Source of the DNA: Vagococcus vulneris
GTDB taxonomy: Bacteria > Bacillota > Bacilli > Lactobacillales > Vagococcaceae
Length of the DNA: 64,000 bases
Assembly: GCF_003950515.1 (NCBI RefSeq)
Contig: NZ_NGJS01000004.1
Coordinates: 62,001 to 126,000 of the forward strand
Direction of reading: 5' to 3'
Shown here piece by piece: positions 1-8,594 of the stretch. Under the pieces are notes generated by a model. It did not search any database, was not told the DNA's origin, and was given only the letters and a program-made list of their open reading frames with translations. Position numbers and translations under genes: made by a program. Each line of letters starts with the position of its first letter. The stretch's first letter is position 1.

Positions 1-847
1 TTAACGGCATATCATTAAAAAGGTGATGACGTTCTATAAGGAAGATTAAAATACCACCAGAAATAAAAAGAATCATGTACATCATGATGGCTAATTTACT
101 AAATAGTGAAAAGCGAAATGGGTATTTACGTTTGTGGCGTTTTGAAATGACCCACTCTTTGACTTCCATAATGACTGGAAAACCGATACCACCAATCATG
201 ATGAGGCAAATAAGCAAAAAAATAAACAAATAATCATTTGCATAAGGTGTTGCAGAGACCCCAGTTACATCAAATCCAGAATTGGTCACTGCAGAAATAG
301 ATTGATAAAATCCATTAAAAATAGCATCTTTGACGGTTGCATGTATACCACTGAAATAAAAACGTGTAGCAAAAATAATTCCAAAGATTATTTGAATTAA
401 AAAAAGTGTACGCACCGTACTTTTAATTAAACGCACACTGCCACTCAAACGAGGTTGGTTCATATCGGTCATTATTAATTGTCGCTGTCTCAAGGATATT
501 TTCCGGCGTGACATAATAAAAAAAAATGTTGAGAACATCATAATGCCAAGTCCACCAACTTGGAACATCATTTCCAACAAAATAATTCCACGATTGTTAT
601 AGACCTCATGGATATTAAATGTGCTTAAGCCGGTGACACTTACGGTACTTACTGCCATAAATAAAGTATCAAAAATAGACACATTGGCACCATTTTTTTT
701 AAAAAAGGGAAGGCTTAAAAGTAAAAAAGCAATGATTGTCATAATCGCATAATAAGAAAAAATAATTTGAATTGTTGAAAAATGTGTGTTTATAAATCGA
801 TTACCTGATCGTCTTAGTTTAAAAAGTGATAAATTAAATTTTGGCAT
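1..847 (-). CDS. ktrB: KtrB/TrkH-type potassium uptake membrane subunit (3' end cut by window edge)
   Basis: Integral membrane subunit of a potassium (or sodium-coupled potassium) uptake system of the Trk/Ktr/HKT superfamily; it normally works with a cytosolic TrkA/KtrA nucleotide-binding partner, which is not in this window. The reverse-strand translation starts MPKFNLSLFKLRRSG at 847 behind a GGATGGGG ribosome site. It has repeated hydrophobic helices and the pore-type segments TVSVTGLSTFNIH and TNSGFDVTG, which are typical selectivity-loop glycines. About 282 codons are visible of an expected 440-480, so the C-terminus lies outside the window. The choice between KtrB and TrkH is by length and general similarity, so the symbol is tentative. 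Confidence 0.85.
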   Translation of the reverse strand, partial: MPKFNLSLFKLRRSGNRFINTHFSTIQIIFSYYAIMTIIAFLLLSLPFFKKNGANVSIFDTLFMAVSTVSVTGLSTFNIHEVYNNRGIILLEMMFQVGGLGIMMFSTFFFIMSRRKISLRQRQLIMTDMNQPRLSGSVRLIKSTVRTLFLIQIIFGIIFATRFYFSGIHATVKDAIFNGFYQSISAVTNSGFDVTGVSATPYANDYLFIFLLICLIMIGGIGFPVIMEVKEWVISKRHKRKYPFRFSLFSKLAIMMYMILFISGGILIFLIERHHLFNDMPL

Positions 848-920
848 ACTAACCCCATCCTATTTATAATTTAATCTAGGTTATATATATTATATCAAAT
901 TGAATATCGTCATGATACTA

Positions 921-950
921 CAAAAAAACAGGTGCCTTAAACACCTGTTT
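921..950 (-). terminator. Intrinsic terminator downstream of cls
   Basis: The perfect 9-bp stem AAACAGGTG/CACCTGTTT (926-950) has a 7-nt loop. On the reverse strand it runs into a T tract, directly after the cls stop codon. Confidence 0.8.
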
Positions 951-971
951 GAGTGATACGGTATCAATATA

Positions 972-2414
972 TTACATAATTGGAGAGACTAAACGTGACA
1001 CTTTTTGTTTAAATTTAATCCATAGCGACATATTATTAAATGTTTCCATTTTCCACTGCTCAGATTTTTTTAAATCATTTTCATAAGCGGTAGTTAATTC
1101 TTGATTTAATTTTGTTGAAAAAGCAACAGCACTAGCTTCAAAATTAAGTTTGTAACTTCGAATATCTTGGTTGGCAGAACCGACAACACAGACATCATGA
1201 TCCATAATTAAGACTTTGGAATGGAGGAAACCATTTTTATAGCTATAAATATCAATCCCTTCTTTAATGAGTGCTTCAGCGTAAAATTGTGTGACCCTGA
1301 AGATAAAAGGATGGTCGGGTTTGTCAGGTACCATAATCCGAACATCAATACCAGATCGTTTAGCAATTTTTAATGCATCAATAACTGAATCATCTGGAAT
1401 CAAGTAAGGTGTCTGAATCCATACTCTTTTTTTTGCTGAATTAATTAGTTTAATAAAAGTTAGTTTAATCTGTTGTTTGTTCTCATCTGGACCACTGGCA
1501 ATTAATTGCATGTCATTACCTTCAACAAGATCAAGTGCTTGATAAGTGAAAAAGAGATTTTTAGTTAGTGTAATGCGTCGCTGTTTTGTCACAGAGACAT
1601 TCCAGGATAAAAGAAACTCATATTGCAGTAGTGAGCAGATTGGACCAACTAGGCGAACATGTGTATCACGCCAGTAGCCAAATTTCTTTGTTGTTCCTGC
1701 GTATTGGTCAGCGACATTGAAACCACCAATATAGCCAATTTGTCCATCAATAATGACTAATTTATGGTGATCGTGATAATTTGCTCTAAAGTGTTTCAAT
1801 GATCTTTGGGAAGTAATAAAAATCTCGACTTTTCCTCCTGCCTCGATCAAGGGTTCAAATTTTTTAGGATCGACACCCTTTGATCCTAGTGCATCATAAA
1901 GCAGGTGGACACGAACTCCTTCACGAGCTTTTTCGATTAAAATATTTAAAATCGACATACCAAGAGTATCAGTGACAAACGCATAATATTCGATATTAAT
2001 CGTATCTTGTGCACGTCTTAAATCGTTTTTCAGTGCATCAAACTTTTGTTTACCGTCACTGTATAAAGTATAAGAATTGTGATGGGTTAAAGGTGTGCCG
2101 CTAATATTTTGCAGAAATTCAGCTAATTCCTGATTTTCAGGATTAGATGCTTGAGTACTATATAAGTCAGCGGGACTAGTACGTGGTAGGTCAAGTTGCT
2201 CAAACTCTAATTTCATTTGTTTATTCACTTCGTGGAAGACTTCACCTTTTAATCCGTACCCGAAGAAAATGTACAATAAGAAACCGACAACAGGCACCAT
2301 AATAAAACAAAGTAACCAAGCCCAAGTAACTGATGTTTCTTTAGAACGGAAAAAGACTAAATAAAAAGCAAAAATAAAGTTGAGTAAGTAAATAGTAAAA
2401 ATTAAAATAGCCAA
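972..2414 (-). CDS. cls: Cardiolipin synthase (phospholipase D family)
   Basis: Condenses two phosphatidylglycerol molecules to cardiolipin at the cytoplasmic membrane. The 480-residue length is standard for Firmicute Cls. Two N-terminal membrane helices (about residues 2-22 and 32-53) precede two HKD phospholipase-D motifs: H216-x-K218-x4-D223 and H398-x-K400-x4-D405, each followed by the expected GG/GSAN segment. The start is TTG, with a GGGGGG ribosome site a few bases upstream; a nearby ATG is out of frame. It is a single-gene unit closed by its own hairpin. Many Firmicutes carry two cls copies, and which paralog this is cannot be told. Confidence 0.93.
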   Translation of the reverse strand: MAILIFTIYLLNFIFAFYLVFFRSKETSVTWAWLLCFIMVPVVGFLLYIFFGYGLKGEVFHEVNKQMKLEFEQLDLPRTSPADLYSTQASNPENQELAEFLQNISGTPLTHHNSYTLYSDGKQKFDALKNDLRRAQDTINIEYYAFVTDTLGMSILNILIEKAREGVRVHLLYDALGSKGVDPKKFEPLIEAGGKVEIFITSQRSLKHFRANYHDHHKLVIIDGQIGYIGGFNVADQYAGTTKKFGYWRDTHVRLVGPICSLLQYEFLLSWNVSVTKQRRITLTKNLFFTYQALDLVEGNDMQLIASGPDENKQQIKLTFIKLINSAKKRVWIQTPYLIPDDSVIDALKIAKRSGIDVRIMVPDKPDHPFIFRVTQFYAEALIKEGIDIYSYKNGFLHSKVLIMDHDVCVVGSANQDIRSYKLNFEASAVAFSTKLNQELTTAYENDLKKSEQWKMETFNNMSLWIKFKQKVSRLVSPIM

Positions 2415-2493
2415 TTGGTACCCCCCATTAAAAATGTCATCGGTTAATTATATCAAAAAATATCTTATATTACATAATAAAAAAACAAAAAAA

Positions 2494-2892
2494 TTACCCT
2501 AATCGTTTTCGGAGAGCTTGTTTTGCTAGCTGATCAGCACCTAAATTTTCCTTTTCAGGGATCCATTGAATGAAATAAAGATCAAATTGTAGTAACAACT
2601 CTTGAATTTGTTTGAAGACCGATTTAAAATCAGCATGCTGTACATGATGCTTTTCTACTGATTGTACAACGATTTTACTATCAGAGTATAAATACAATGT
2701 TTGGTTGTTCATTTTTTGGGTAACACAATAATTTAAAGCATATTCCAACATTTTGAATTCAGCTAAATGATTGTTTGGTGCATCGATATCAACTTTAATC
2801 TGTGTTTGGGTACCATTAGAGATAATAACCATTCCACCAGCACTGATTTTTTTTTTCGGATGAGTGGCAGCATCAATATAAATTTTTAGCAT
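2494..2892 (-). CDS. RNase HI-family ribonuclease
   Basis: Short RNase H-fold protein (132 residues) of the type annotated as 'ribonuclease HI family' in Firmicutes (YpdQ/YpeP-like). The likely role is cleavage of the RNA strand of RNA-DNA hybrids, but this is not certain for this subfamily. The expected acidic residues are in place: D7 (IYIDAA), E45 (NHLAEF), D71 (LYSDSK) and D120 (GADQLAKQAL). It is divergent from the EbsA-like gene and lies 79 bp upstream of cls on the same strand, so it may be co-transcribed with cls or stand alone. It lacks the basic handle of longer RNases HI. Confidence 0.82.
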   Translation of the reverse strand: MLKIYIDAATHPKKKISAGGMVIISNGTQTQIKVDIDAPNNHLAEFKMLEYALNYCVTQKMNNQTLYLYSDSKIVVQSVEKHHVQHADFKSVFKQIQELLLQFDLYFIQWIPEKENLGADQLAKQALRKRLG

Positions 2893-2974
2893 ATATCCTC
2901 CAAATAATTATTTTTAATTTACCATAGATGTGTTAGTATTAGGTCATTGTAGAAAGAAGGTTACGGAGGTCAAT

Positions 2975-3406
2975 ATGAACAAGAGTAAAATACATATGTT
3001 CAGATACCAGCCGGAATTAGCAGATACTGTTATCTACTGGTCTTTAACAGGTGTTTTTTTGTTTTTAAGTATTATCGGCTTGTTAGAACATCAAGGCGCG
3101 ATCAATTTTTTTAGTATTGCAACGTTTGTTGTATTTTTAGCAGCAACTTTTTTAGGAACGAGGCGTAAGATGATTTTAACGGACTCACAATTAAAAATCA
3201 TGGCAATCTTAAAAAAAAATTCATATCTAATTGATCTATCGGAAGTACAAATAATTTTTATTGGAAAAATGGGTATTACAATAGAAATTGACCAGGTGAA
3301 ATATATCTATGTCATGCTGCCACCGTCTAAGAAAAAATTTATTCAATGTATCGAAACACAACCTGATTTTACAGGTAAGTTACTTGGTGTGGATACAAAT
3401 AAATAA
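2975..3406 (+). CDS. ebsA: EbsA-like membrane protein
   Basis: Small membrane protein of 143 residues resembling the EbsA family first named in Enterococcus faecalis next to pheromone-response envelope genes; its molecular role is not established. Two hydrophobic segments (about residues 22-42 and 46-66) are followed by a PH-like soluble part containing TDSQLKIMAILKKNSYLIDL. An upstream in-frame start at 2930 exists, but ATG 2975 has a perfect GGAGGT ribosome site 5 nt before it, so I choose 2975. It sits divergent from the RNase HI-like gene and convergent with csp, from which a shared hairpin separates it. The family call is by recall of sequence character and context. Confidence 0.65.
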   Translation: MNKSKIHMFRYQPELADTVIYWSLTGVFLFLSIIGLLEHQGAINFFSIATFVVFLAATFLGTRRKMILTDSQLKIMAILKKNSYLIDLSEVQIIFIGKMGITIEIDQVKYIYVMLPPSKKKFIQCIETQPDFTGKLLGVDTNK

Positions 3407-3420
3407 AAATTACAAAAATA

Positions 3421-3465
3421 AAAAAACCTCTTAACTGACATATGTGTCAACGTTGAGAGGTTTTT
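3421..3465. terminator. Bidirectional terminator between ebsA-like gene and csp
   Basis: AAAAACCTCT pairs with AGAGGTTTTT, with an inner TGACA/TGTCA arm and T/A runs on both sides. It serves the two convergent genes. Confidence 0.85.
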
Positions 3466-3469
3466 GCTA

Positions 3470-3688
3470 TTAAGGCTTGGGTACATCAGCAATAACTTTT
3501 ACGTTAGATGCTTGAAGCCCGCGTGCACCTTCTTTAATTGTGAATTCTACAGTTTGACCTTCAAACAATGTTTTAAACCCGTCTTGATCAATGGCAGTAA
3601 AATGAACAAATACCTCATCATCATCGTCAAATAGGATAAAGCCGTACCCTTTTTTTACATCAAACCATTTAACAGTACCTGTTTTCAT
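3470..3688 (-). CDS. csp: Cold-shock protein, CspA family
   Basis: Single cold-shock domain of 72 residues that binds single-stranded RNA/DNA and melts RNA structure. RNP1 (KGYGFI) and RNP2 (VFVHF) are intact, and the start is the canonical MKTGTVKWF. An in-frame extension of 11 residues upstream is possible, but the GGAGGAG ribosome site lies just before ATG 3688, so the short form is right. The upstream region to 3885 is AT-rich and probably carries the promoter and a cold-shock type leader, which I cannot delimit. The second acidic patch DDDDE (residues 21-25) is more acidic than in B. subtilis CspB. Confidence 0.95.
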   Translation of the reverse strand: MKTGTVKWFDVKKGYGFILFDDDDEVFVHFTAIDQDGFKTLFEGQTVEFTIKEGARGLQASNVKVIADVPKP

Positions 3689-3885
3689 TTGCAACTCCTC
3701 CATATTCAAGAGATTTAACACACTTTCATTATAAGTCTAAAAAAAAGGAACGTCAAACTTATAATTAAGTTAATTAATGGAATTAATTCAGAGCATATAT
3801 TTTGTCTATATTATGATATATTATATACTATGGATATCTATCAAAAAGATTTCCCTATCATAAAAGATACTAATAGGGGGCAGTT

Positions 3886-4335
3886 ATGCTGATTTATGGT
3901 TTAGTTATTATCACGGCAATTATAGTGGATCAATTGGTAAAGTGGTGGACAGTGGCTAATATCCCAATGTACGAAACGTTTGGACATAATCCTATTCTTT
4001 CATTGACTTATATTCAGAACCGCGGTGGAGCTTGGAGTATTTTTGACGGTCATATGTGGGTGTTAGTGTTAATCACAATTGTAGCTTTAGTTGTTTTTCC
4101 CACAATTTTATATAAGAATCGACACGAAAGTAAGTGGCTGACAATTGGGTTAAGCTTAATTATTGGTGGTGCACTTGGTAACTTTATTGATCGAATTCGT
4201 TTAGGGTATGTGGTGGATATGTTTCAAACAGAGTTTATACATTTTCCTATTTTTAATGTTGCAGATGTTGCATTAAATATTGGTGTAATTTGTATGTTTG
4301 TTTATATTTTATTTATTGAAGGTAAAAAAAATTAA
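3886..4335 (+). CDS. lspA: Lipoprotein signal peptidase (signal peptidase II)
   Basis: Aspartic protease of the inner membrane that removes the signal peptide from prolipoproteins after diacylglyceryl modification. It has 149 residues with four membrane helices. Catalytic aspartates lie in the conserved boxes GNFIDRIRLGYVVDMF and FNVADVALNIG. The ribosome site TAGGGGG precedes the ATG. In many enterococci lspA is followed by an RluD-type pseudouridine synthase; here the next gene, 30 bp downstream, is a cysteine synthase, so the usual neighbour is absent. Confidence 0.96.
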   Translation: MLIYGLVIITAIIVDQLVKWWTVANIPMYETFGHNPILSLTYIQNRGGAWSIFDGHMWVLVLITIVALVVFPTILYKNRHESKWLTIGLSLIIGGALGNFIDRIRLGYVVDMFQTEFIHFPIFNVADVALNIGVICMFVYILFIEGKKN

Positions 4336-4365
4336 AAATAATAATCAGAAGGGTTGTTAATTAGT

Positions 4366-5280
4366 ATGAAAAAATTAGATAGCATTATACATTTGATTGG
4401 AAATACACCATTAGTCAAAGTAAAAAATTCAGATAAGTCAGTTGGAGAAGTTTTTGCAAAACTTGAGTACTTTAATCCAGGAGGTAGTGTTAAAGATCGG
4501 ATTGCTTTAGCAATGATTGAGCAAGCAGAAAAAGATGGGTACTTAAAGGAGGGTGATACAATCGTTGAGCCAACAAGCGGAAATACTGGAATTGGTTTAG
4601 CTATGGTTGGTGCTGCCAAAGGTTATCCTGTTATTATTGTGATGCCTGACACAATGAGTAAAGAACGTCAATTATTAATGAAGGGTTATGGAGCAGAGCT
4701 GATCTTAACACCGGGAGCTGAAGGCATGAAATCAGCAATCGCTAAAGCTAGCGAAATTGCAGAACAAGATGGCTATTTTATGCCACTTCAGTTTTCAAAT
4801 GTAGCAAATCCAAAAATTCATGAAGAAACAACGGGACCAGAGATTTTAGCGGCATTCCCTGATGAAAAGATTGATGCATTTGTTGCTGGTGTCGGGACTG
4901 GTGGCACACTGACTGGCGTGACACGAGCTATTAAGAAAAAGTACCCTGATGCAAAAATTTATGCAGTTGAACCAGATGAATCAAAAATTTTACGAGGTGG
5001 TGCTCATGCTCCACATAAAATTCAAGGTATTGGTGCAGGATTTATTCCAGATGTATTAGATCAATCGTTGATTGATAGTGTCGTATCTGTAACAAGTGAA
5101 GAAGCAATCAATATGGCTCGAAGTATTGCACAAACTGATGGTATTATGTCTGGTATTTCGGGTGGTGCAGCTTTATTTGCAGCCCAAAAAGTGGCAACAG
5201 AATTAGGTGCTGGAGCTACTGTCGTTACGGTTATTCCTGATAACGGGGAACGCTATTTATCTGTAGGAATCTATGAATAA
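4366..5280 (+). CDS. cysK: Cysteine synthase A (O-acetylserine sulfhydrylase)
   Basis: PLP enzyme that makes cysteine from O-acetylserine and sulfide. It has 304 residues. The PLP lysine is K43 in GGSVKDR, and the substrate-binding loop PTSGNTGIG and the phosphate-binding GTGGTLTG are all intact. A TTG at 4354 is in frame but abuts the AGAAGGG ribosome site with no spacing, so ATG 4366 is preferred. It follows lspA closely on the same strand and ends at a hairpin before perR. No Cys-responsive leader or T-box was seen upstream, so it is probably transcribed with lspA. Confidence 0.95.
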   Translation: MKKLDSIIHLIGNTPLVKVKNSDKSVGEVFAKLEYFNPGGSVKDRIALAMIEQAEKDGYLKEGDTIVEPTSGNTGIGLAMVGAAKGYPVIIVMPDTMSKERQLLMKGYGAELILTPGAEGMKSAIAKASEIAEQDGYFMPLQFSNVANPKIHEETTGPEILAAFPDEKIDAFVAGVGTGGTLTGVTRAIKKKYPDAKIYAVEPDESKILRGGAHAPHKIQGIGAGFIPDVLDQSLIDSVVSVTSEEAINMARSIAQTDGIMSGISGGAALFAAQKVATELGAGATVVTVIPDNGERYLSVGIYE

Positions 5281-5302
5281 GATTATACTAGTTTATAATC
5301 TT
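5279..5302 (+). terminator. Hairpin after cysK (weak terminator or operator)
   Basis: AAGATTATA (5279-5287) pairs with TATAATCTT (5294-5302) over a 6-nt loop. It lacks a T run, so it may be a weak terminator or a regulatory element just upstream of the perR promoter. Confidence 0.45.
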
Positions 5303-5329
5303 GCTATTTAGTGAATTAAATAGTAAAAT
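5301..5329 (+). promoter_or_regulatory. perR promoter with internal inverted repeat
   Basis: A -35 TTGCTA (5301-5306) and a -10 TAAAAT (5324-5329) have exactly 17 nt between them. The spacer region contains the inverted repeat CTATTTA-N6-TAAATAG (5304-5323), suited to an operator. A third small repeat, CTCAT-N4-ATGAG (5333-5346), follows. Confidence 0.55.
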
Positions 5330-5361
5330 GAACTCATTAATATGAGATGAGGGTGATGAGT

Positions 5362-5808
5362 ATGTCAAATCCGACCGTTGCAGAAGTCGTTGAACAAATG
5401 AAACAATCGGATATTCGGATTACTCCACAGCGATATGCAATACTTGAGTATTTAGTCGAAAGTAAATCCCATCCGACAGCTGATGAAATTTACAAGGAGT
5501 TAGAACATCGTTTTCCAAATATGAGTGTTGCAACAGTTTATAATAATTTGAGGTTGTTTACTGATATTGGTTTTGTTACCGAAATGGCTTTTGGTGATGC
5601 GTCAAGCCGTTTTGACTTTACGTCAACAAAGCATTATCATGCGGTATGTCGGTCATGTGGTAAAGTCGTCGATGTGTTTTATCCAGGACTTGAAGACGTT
5701 GAATCCGCAACGGAACAATTAACTGGATTTAAAATTGATGAACATCGTTTAGAATTGTATGGTACTTGTCCAGAGTGTCAAGCTAAAGAATTAGAGCAGA
5801 AAAAATAA
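5362..5808 (+). CDS. perR: Peroxide stress regulator PerR (Fur family)
   Basis: Metal-dependent repressor that senses peroxide by iron-catalysed histidine oxidation and controls catalase/Dps/iron genes. In this 148-residue form the residues fall at exactly the Bacillus subtilis PerR positions: regulatory-metal ligands H37, D85, H91, H93 and D104, and structural zinc cysteines C96, C99, C136 and C139. D85 in SSRFDF, rather than glutamate, favours PerR over Fur or Zur. Three in-frame ATGs occur (5347, 5356, 5362); GAGGG ends 8 nt before 5362, so that start is chosen. It probably controls itself through the repeats in its promoter. Confidence 0.95.
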   Translation: MSNPTVAEVVEQMKQSDIRITPQRYAILEYLVESKSHPTADEIYKELEHRFPNMSVATVYNNLRLFTDIGFVTEMAFGDASSRFDFTSTKHYHAVCRSCGKVVDVFYPGLEDVESATEQLTGFKIDEHRLELYGTCPECQAKELEQKK

Positions 5809-5810
5809 AA

Positions 5811-5847
5811 AAACAGCGATAAACAATGTCGCTGTTTTTTATTTTTT
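5811..5847 (+). terminator. Intrinsic terminator of perR
   Basis: AAACAGCGA and TCGCTGTTT form a 9-bp stem followed by TTT-A-TTTTTTT. Confidence 0.88.
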
Positions 5848-5998
5848 TGAAATGATTAGAGATTCCACATATCTTATCTATATTTTAGTCGTTTAAGGTT
5901 ATTAATTCACAGGAAATTAGCTTATTATGATATAAGTGTTTATTCTTTAAAAAACCTTATATATCTGTTAAGATAACATTATTATAGGAGGGGTAAGA

Positions 5999-6220
5999 AT
6001 GGATATTTCAGATTCTGGATATGTAGGGTTGAGTATACTCGTTGTAATTTGGTCTATTATTACAGGTATTCAAGCAATATTATCTTATGGTACAGCTTAT
6101 CGTTACACAAAACGTGGTGGCGACAATGGTGTGGCGTTATTTGGTTGGTTTATCGTCTTTCAACTTGCAAGCTACATCCCATTTTTAGGATACTATTTCT
6201 GGAAAAAGTCAAAAAAATAG
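5999..6220 (+). CDS. Small membrane protein, function unknown
   Basis: A 73-residue protein with two predicted membrane helices (about residues 8-30 and 45-66), a short positively charged loop (YRYTKRGGDNG) between them and a lysine tail KKSKK. An excellent ribosome site (AGGAGGGG) lies 5 nt before the ATG, and a strong terminator follows, so it is a real monocistronic gene. I do not recognise the family. It lies between perR and rnjA and has its own upstream region of about 150 bp. A -10-like AT-rich stretch exists there, but no clear promoter. Confidence 0.75.
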   Translation: MDISDSGYVGLSILVVIWSIITGIQAILSYGTAYRYTKRGGDNGVALFGWFIVFQLASYIPFLGYYFWKKSKK

Positions 6221-6225
6221 CTAGT

Positions 6226-6262
6226 AAAAAAACCTTACTCAATATTTTGAGTAAGGTTTTTT
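6226..6262. terminator. Bidirectional terminator
   Basis: AAAACCTTACTCA and TTGAGTAAGGTTTT form a long stem flanked by A and T runs. It is shared by the small membrane protein gene and convergent rnjA. Confidence 0.9.
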
Positions 6263-6264
6263 AG

Positions 6265-7935
6265 TTAAATACTTAAAACCATCGGAATAATCATTGGATG
6301 GCGTTCAGTTTTCTCTATTAGGAAGGGCTGAACAGCATTTATAATGACTTCATTAAGCATTGCTTCATCACAATTAGGACGCTTTAATGCTTTTCTGATA
6401 GCATTAAATAGTAGGTGTTGCGTTTCTTGGATTAGTTCACCTGACTCACGCATGTAAATAAAACCACGTGATAAGATATCAGGACCAGCAACAATTTTTT
6501 CTGTGTCATAATTTACTGTAGCAACAGCCAGAACAATTCCGTCTTCAGATAAAATACGACGATCCCGTAACACAATATTACCAATATCACCGATTCCACT
6601 ACCATCAACATAAACATCTTCTGCATTAAAGTGACCTGCATGACGTGCGGATTCACTTGTCAATGCAAGAACATCACCATTTCCGATAATAAAACAATTT
6701 TCTTTTGGAATACCAGTGGCTTGCGCAGATTGTGAATGAACATTTAGCATACGGTATTCGCCATGTACAGGTACGAAGTATTTGGGCTTTAATAGGCGTA
6801 ATAATAATTTTTGTTCTTGTTGCCCACCGTGTCCTGATGTGTGGATGTTGTTTACTTTGCCATGAATCACCGTGGCACCGGCTTCAGAAAGTAAATTAAT
6901 CAAACGATTTACACTCGTTGTGTTACCAGGAATAGGGGAACTTGAAAAAATCACAGTATCATCGGGTTGGATAGAAATTTGCCTATGTGTTCCATTAGCG
7001 ATACGACTTAGAGCTGCCATTGGCTCTCCTTGAGAACCGGTACATAAAATCATGATTTCGTTCGCTGCATACTGGTTAATATCACGACCGTCAATAAATG
7101 TTTCTTCAGGTGCTGTGATATAGCCCAAATTACGACCATTCACAATTGCATTTTCCATGCTTCTCCCAAAAACTGCAATTTTTCGTCCGGTTTGTACAGC
7201 AGCCTCACAGGTTTGTTGTAGACGAAAAATATTTGAAGCGAATGTTGCAAATATGACACGACCATCAACTTTTTCAATAATCCTTAATATTGACTCACCG
7301 ATAACTTTTTCTGATTTTGTAAAGGTCGGAATTTCTGCATTTGTACTATCTGATAATAAACAAAGCACACCTTCTTCACCAAGACGAGCCATACGATGTA
7401 AGTCCGCTGGTTCTCCAACAGGTGTAAAATCAAATTTAAAGTCGCCAGAGTAGACAACATTACCTGAGGGTGTTTTGACAACGACACCTGTTGCTTCAGG
7501 GATACTATGCGTTGTGCGATAAAAACTGACCTGTGTTTTTCTGAATTTAATAACAGAATGTTCGTTCACTTCATGTAACTCGGCATCCCTAAGTAATCCG
7601 TGTTCATCTAACTTATTTCGGATTAAGGCTAAAGAAAGAGGACCCGCATAAATCGGAATATTAGCTTGTTTTAATAAAAACGGAACACCACCAATATGAT
7701 CTTCATGTCCATGCGTGATAACTAATGCTTTAACTTTGTTTAGGTTTTTTAAAATATAACTATAATCAGGGATAACATAGTCGATACCTAATAAATCATC
7801 TTCGGGAAACTTGATACCAGCATCAATAATAATTATCTCATCTTGAAATTGGACCCCATACATGTTCTTTCCAATTTCACCAAGTCCGCCGAGACCAAAA
7901 ACTCCAGTCTCGTTATTTTTTATATGGACTTTCAT
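6265..7935 (-). CDS. rnjA: Ribonuclease J (beta-CASP metallo-beta-lactamase nuclease)
   Basis: Dual endo- and 5'-3' exoribonuclease central to mRNA decay and rRNA maturation in Firmicutes. The 556-residue length matches RNase J1. The zinc-binding signature is H75-G-H77-E-D79-H80, followed by the beta-CASP domain and a C-terminal region. The downstream HTSGHGG segment (about residues 366-372) and the PVHGEYRML motif are typical. It lies 2 bp after rpoY, an arrangement conserved across Firmicutes, and shares its promoter. RNase J2 is not in this window. Confidence 0.96.
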   Translation of the reverse strand: MKVHIKNNETGVFGLGGLGEIGKNMYGVQFQDEIIIIDAGIKFPEDDLLGIDYVIPDYSYILKNLNKVKALVITHGHEDHIGGVPFLLKQANIPIYAGPLSLALIRNKLDEHGLLRDAELHEVNEHSVIKFRKTQVSFYRTTHSIPEATGVVVKTPSGNVVYSGDFKFDFTPVGEPADLHRMARLGEEGVLCLLSDSTNAEIPTFTKSEKVIGESILRIIEKVDGRVIFATFASNIFRLQQTCEAAVQTGRKIAVFGRSMENAIVNGRNLGYITAPEETFIDGRDINQYAANEIMILCTGSQGEPMAALSRIANGTHRQISIQPDDTVIFSSSPIPGNTTSVNRLINLLSEAGATVIHGKVNNIHTSGHGGQQEQKLLLRLLKPKYFVPVHGEYRMLNVHSQSAQATGIPKENCFIIGNGDVLALTSESARHAGHFNAEDVYVDGSGIGDIGNIVLRDRRILSEDGIVLAVATVNYDTEKIVAGPDILSRGFIYMRESGELIQETQHLLFNAIRKALKRPNCDEAMLNEVIINAVQPFLIEKTERHPMIIPMVLSI

Positions 7936-7937
7936 TA

Positions 7938-8153
7938 TTAATTAAACTCCACTAATGTAAAATCAGCATTTTCTTTTTCGTATTCCAAATGATTTCCTTC
8001 AAGTGGTTGGATTAATTCAATATTGTAAGGGGTTTTTTCTGTAATGAGTCTACGAATAGCAACGTCAGATTCACCTTCGATATAAAGGGATTGTGTTTTT
8101 TCTCTTTGAGGACTAAATGCCTTATCCTCTTGGTAGTAAACTTTAAAAATCAT
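7938..8153 (-). CDS. rpoY: RNA polymerase epsilon subunit
   Basis: Small accessory RNA polymerase subunit (DUF1447 family) of 71 residues, beginning [11 protein letters not shown] and containing the typical [10 protein letters not shown] and [10 protein letters not shown] segments. It binds near the downstream face of RNA polymerase in Firmicutes. It is translationally adjacent to rnjA (2 bp gap) and precedes it in the operon. AAAGGAG lies upstream of the ATG. Confidence 0.95.
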   Translation of the reverse strand: MIFKVYYQEDKAFSPQREKTQSLYIEGESDVAIRRLITEKTPYNIELIQPLEGNHLEYEKENADFTLVEFN

Positions 8154-8594
8154 ATGTATATATCTCCTTTTGTCATAAAATTAGTCGAAATGATTGACTA
8201 AAGAAGCCTATGTTGTAGGCATAATCCATCTTATTTAGTTCTGGTTATTCTACTATCAAAAAGCTCTTTACTCATTCACCGTCTATGAGGAAACAACACT
8301 GCTTCCAATACTTAGTACATTTTATCATAGTTAAAACCTAAAGTATAGAAACATTCTTTAGTGAATCGTCTAAGTTGATTAATTTAGCAATAATTATTTT
8401 CAGTGTCGATCATTTATCAAAAAAATAAATGAACAAATATTTTACTTAAATCATTAGGGTGATTAAATCTACCTTGAGTTAAGAAAGTTAAAAAGAGAAA
8501 CATCAAGTTATTTCTGTTATAATTATTAACGAAAGAAATGATTAGGCTAGAAGTACTTAGTTATCTGATAAAATAAAAAGAAAAGAGTGAGAGT
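8154..8594. promoter_or_regulatory. 441-bp divergent intergenic region rpoY / oxidoreductase
   Basis: No convincing gene is present. On the reverse strand a TATGATAAAAT extended -10 element near 8322-8332 would give rpoY-rnjA a leader of roughly 170 nt, with two small hairpins (GCCTA/TAGGC near 8215 and TTAGTC/GACTAA near 8190). On the forward side there is a hairpin TCATTTAT-N7-ATAAATGA (8410-8432), an AATCA-N6-TGATT repeat near 8452-8467 and a TATAAT at 8518-8523 before the oxidoreductase. These are sequence observations; their function is inferred. Confidence 0.5.

Noticed and set aside
4332-4619. Reverse-strand reading frame of 95 codons
   Set aside because: It lies opposite the clear cysK coding sequence, has no ribosome site, and its translation resembles no protein.
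5924-5942. Per box upstream of the small membrane protein gene
   Set aside because: The CTTATTATGATATAAG stretch is only an imperfect palindrome and does not match the 7-1-7 Per box spacing.
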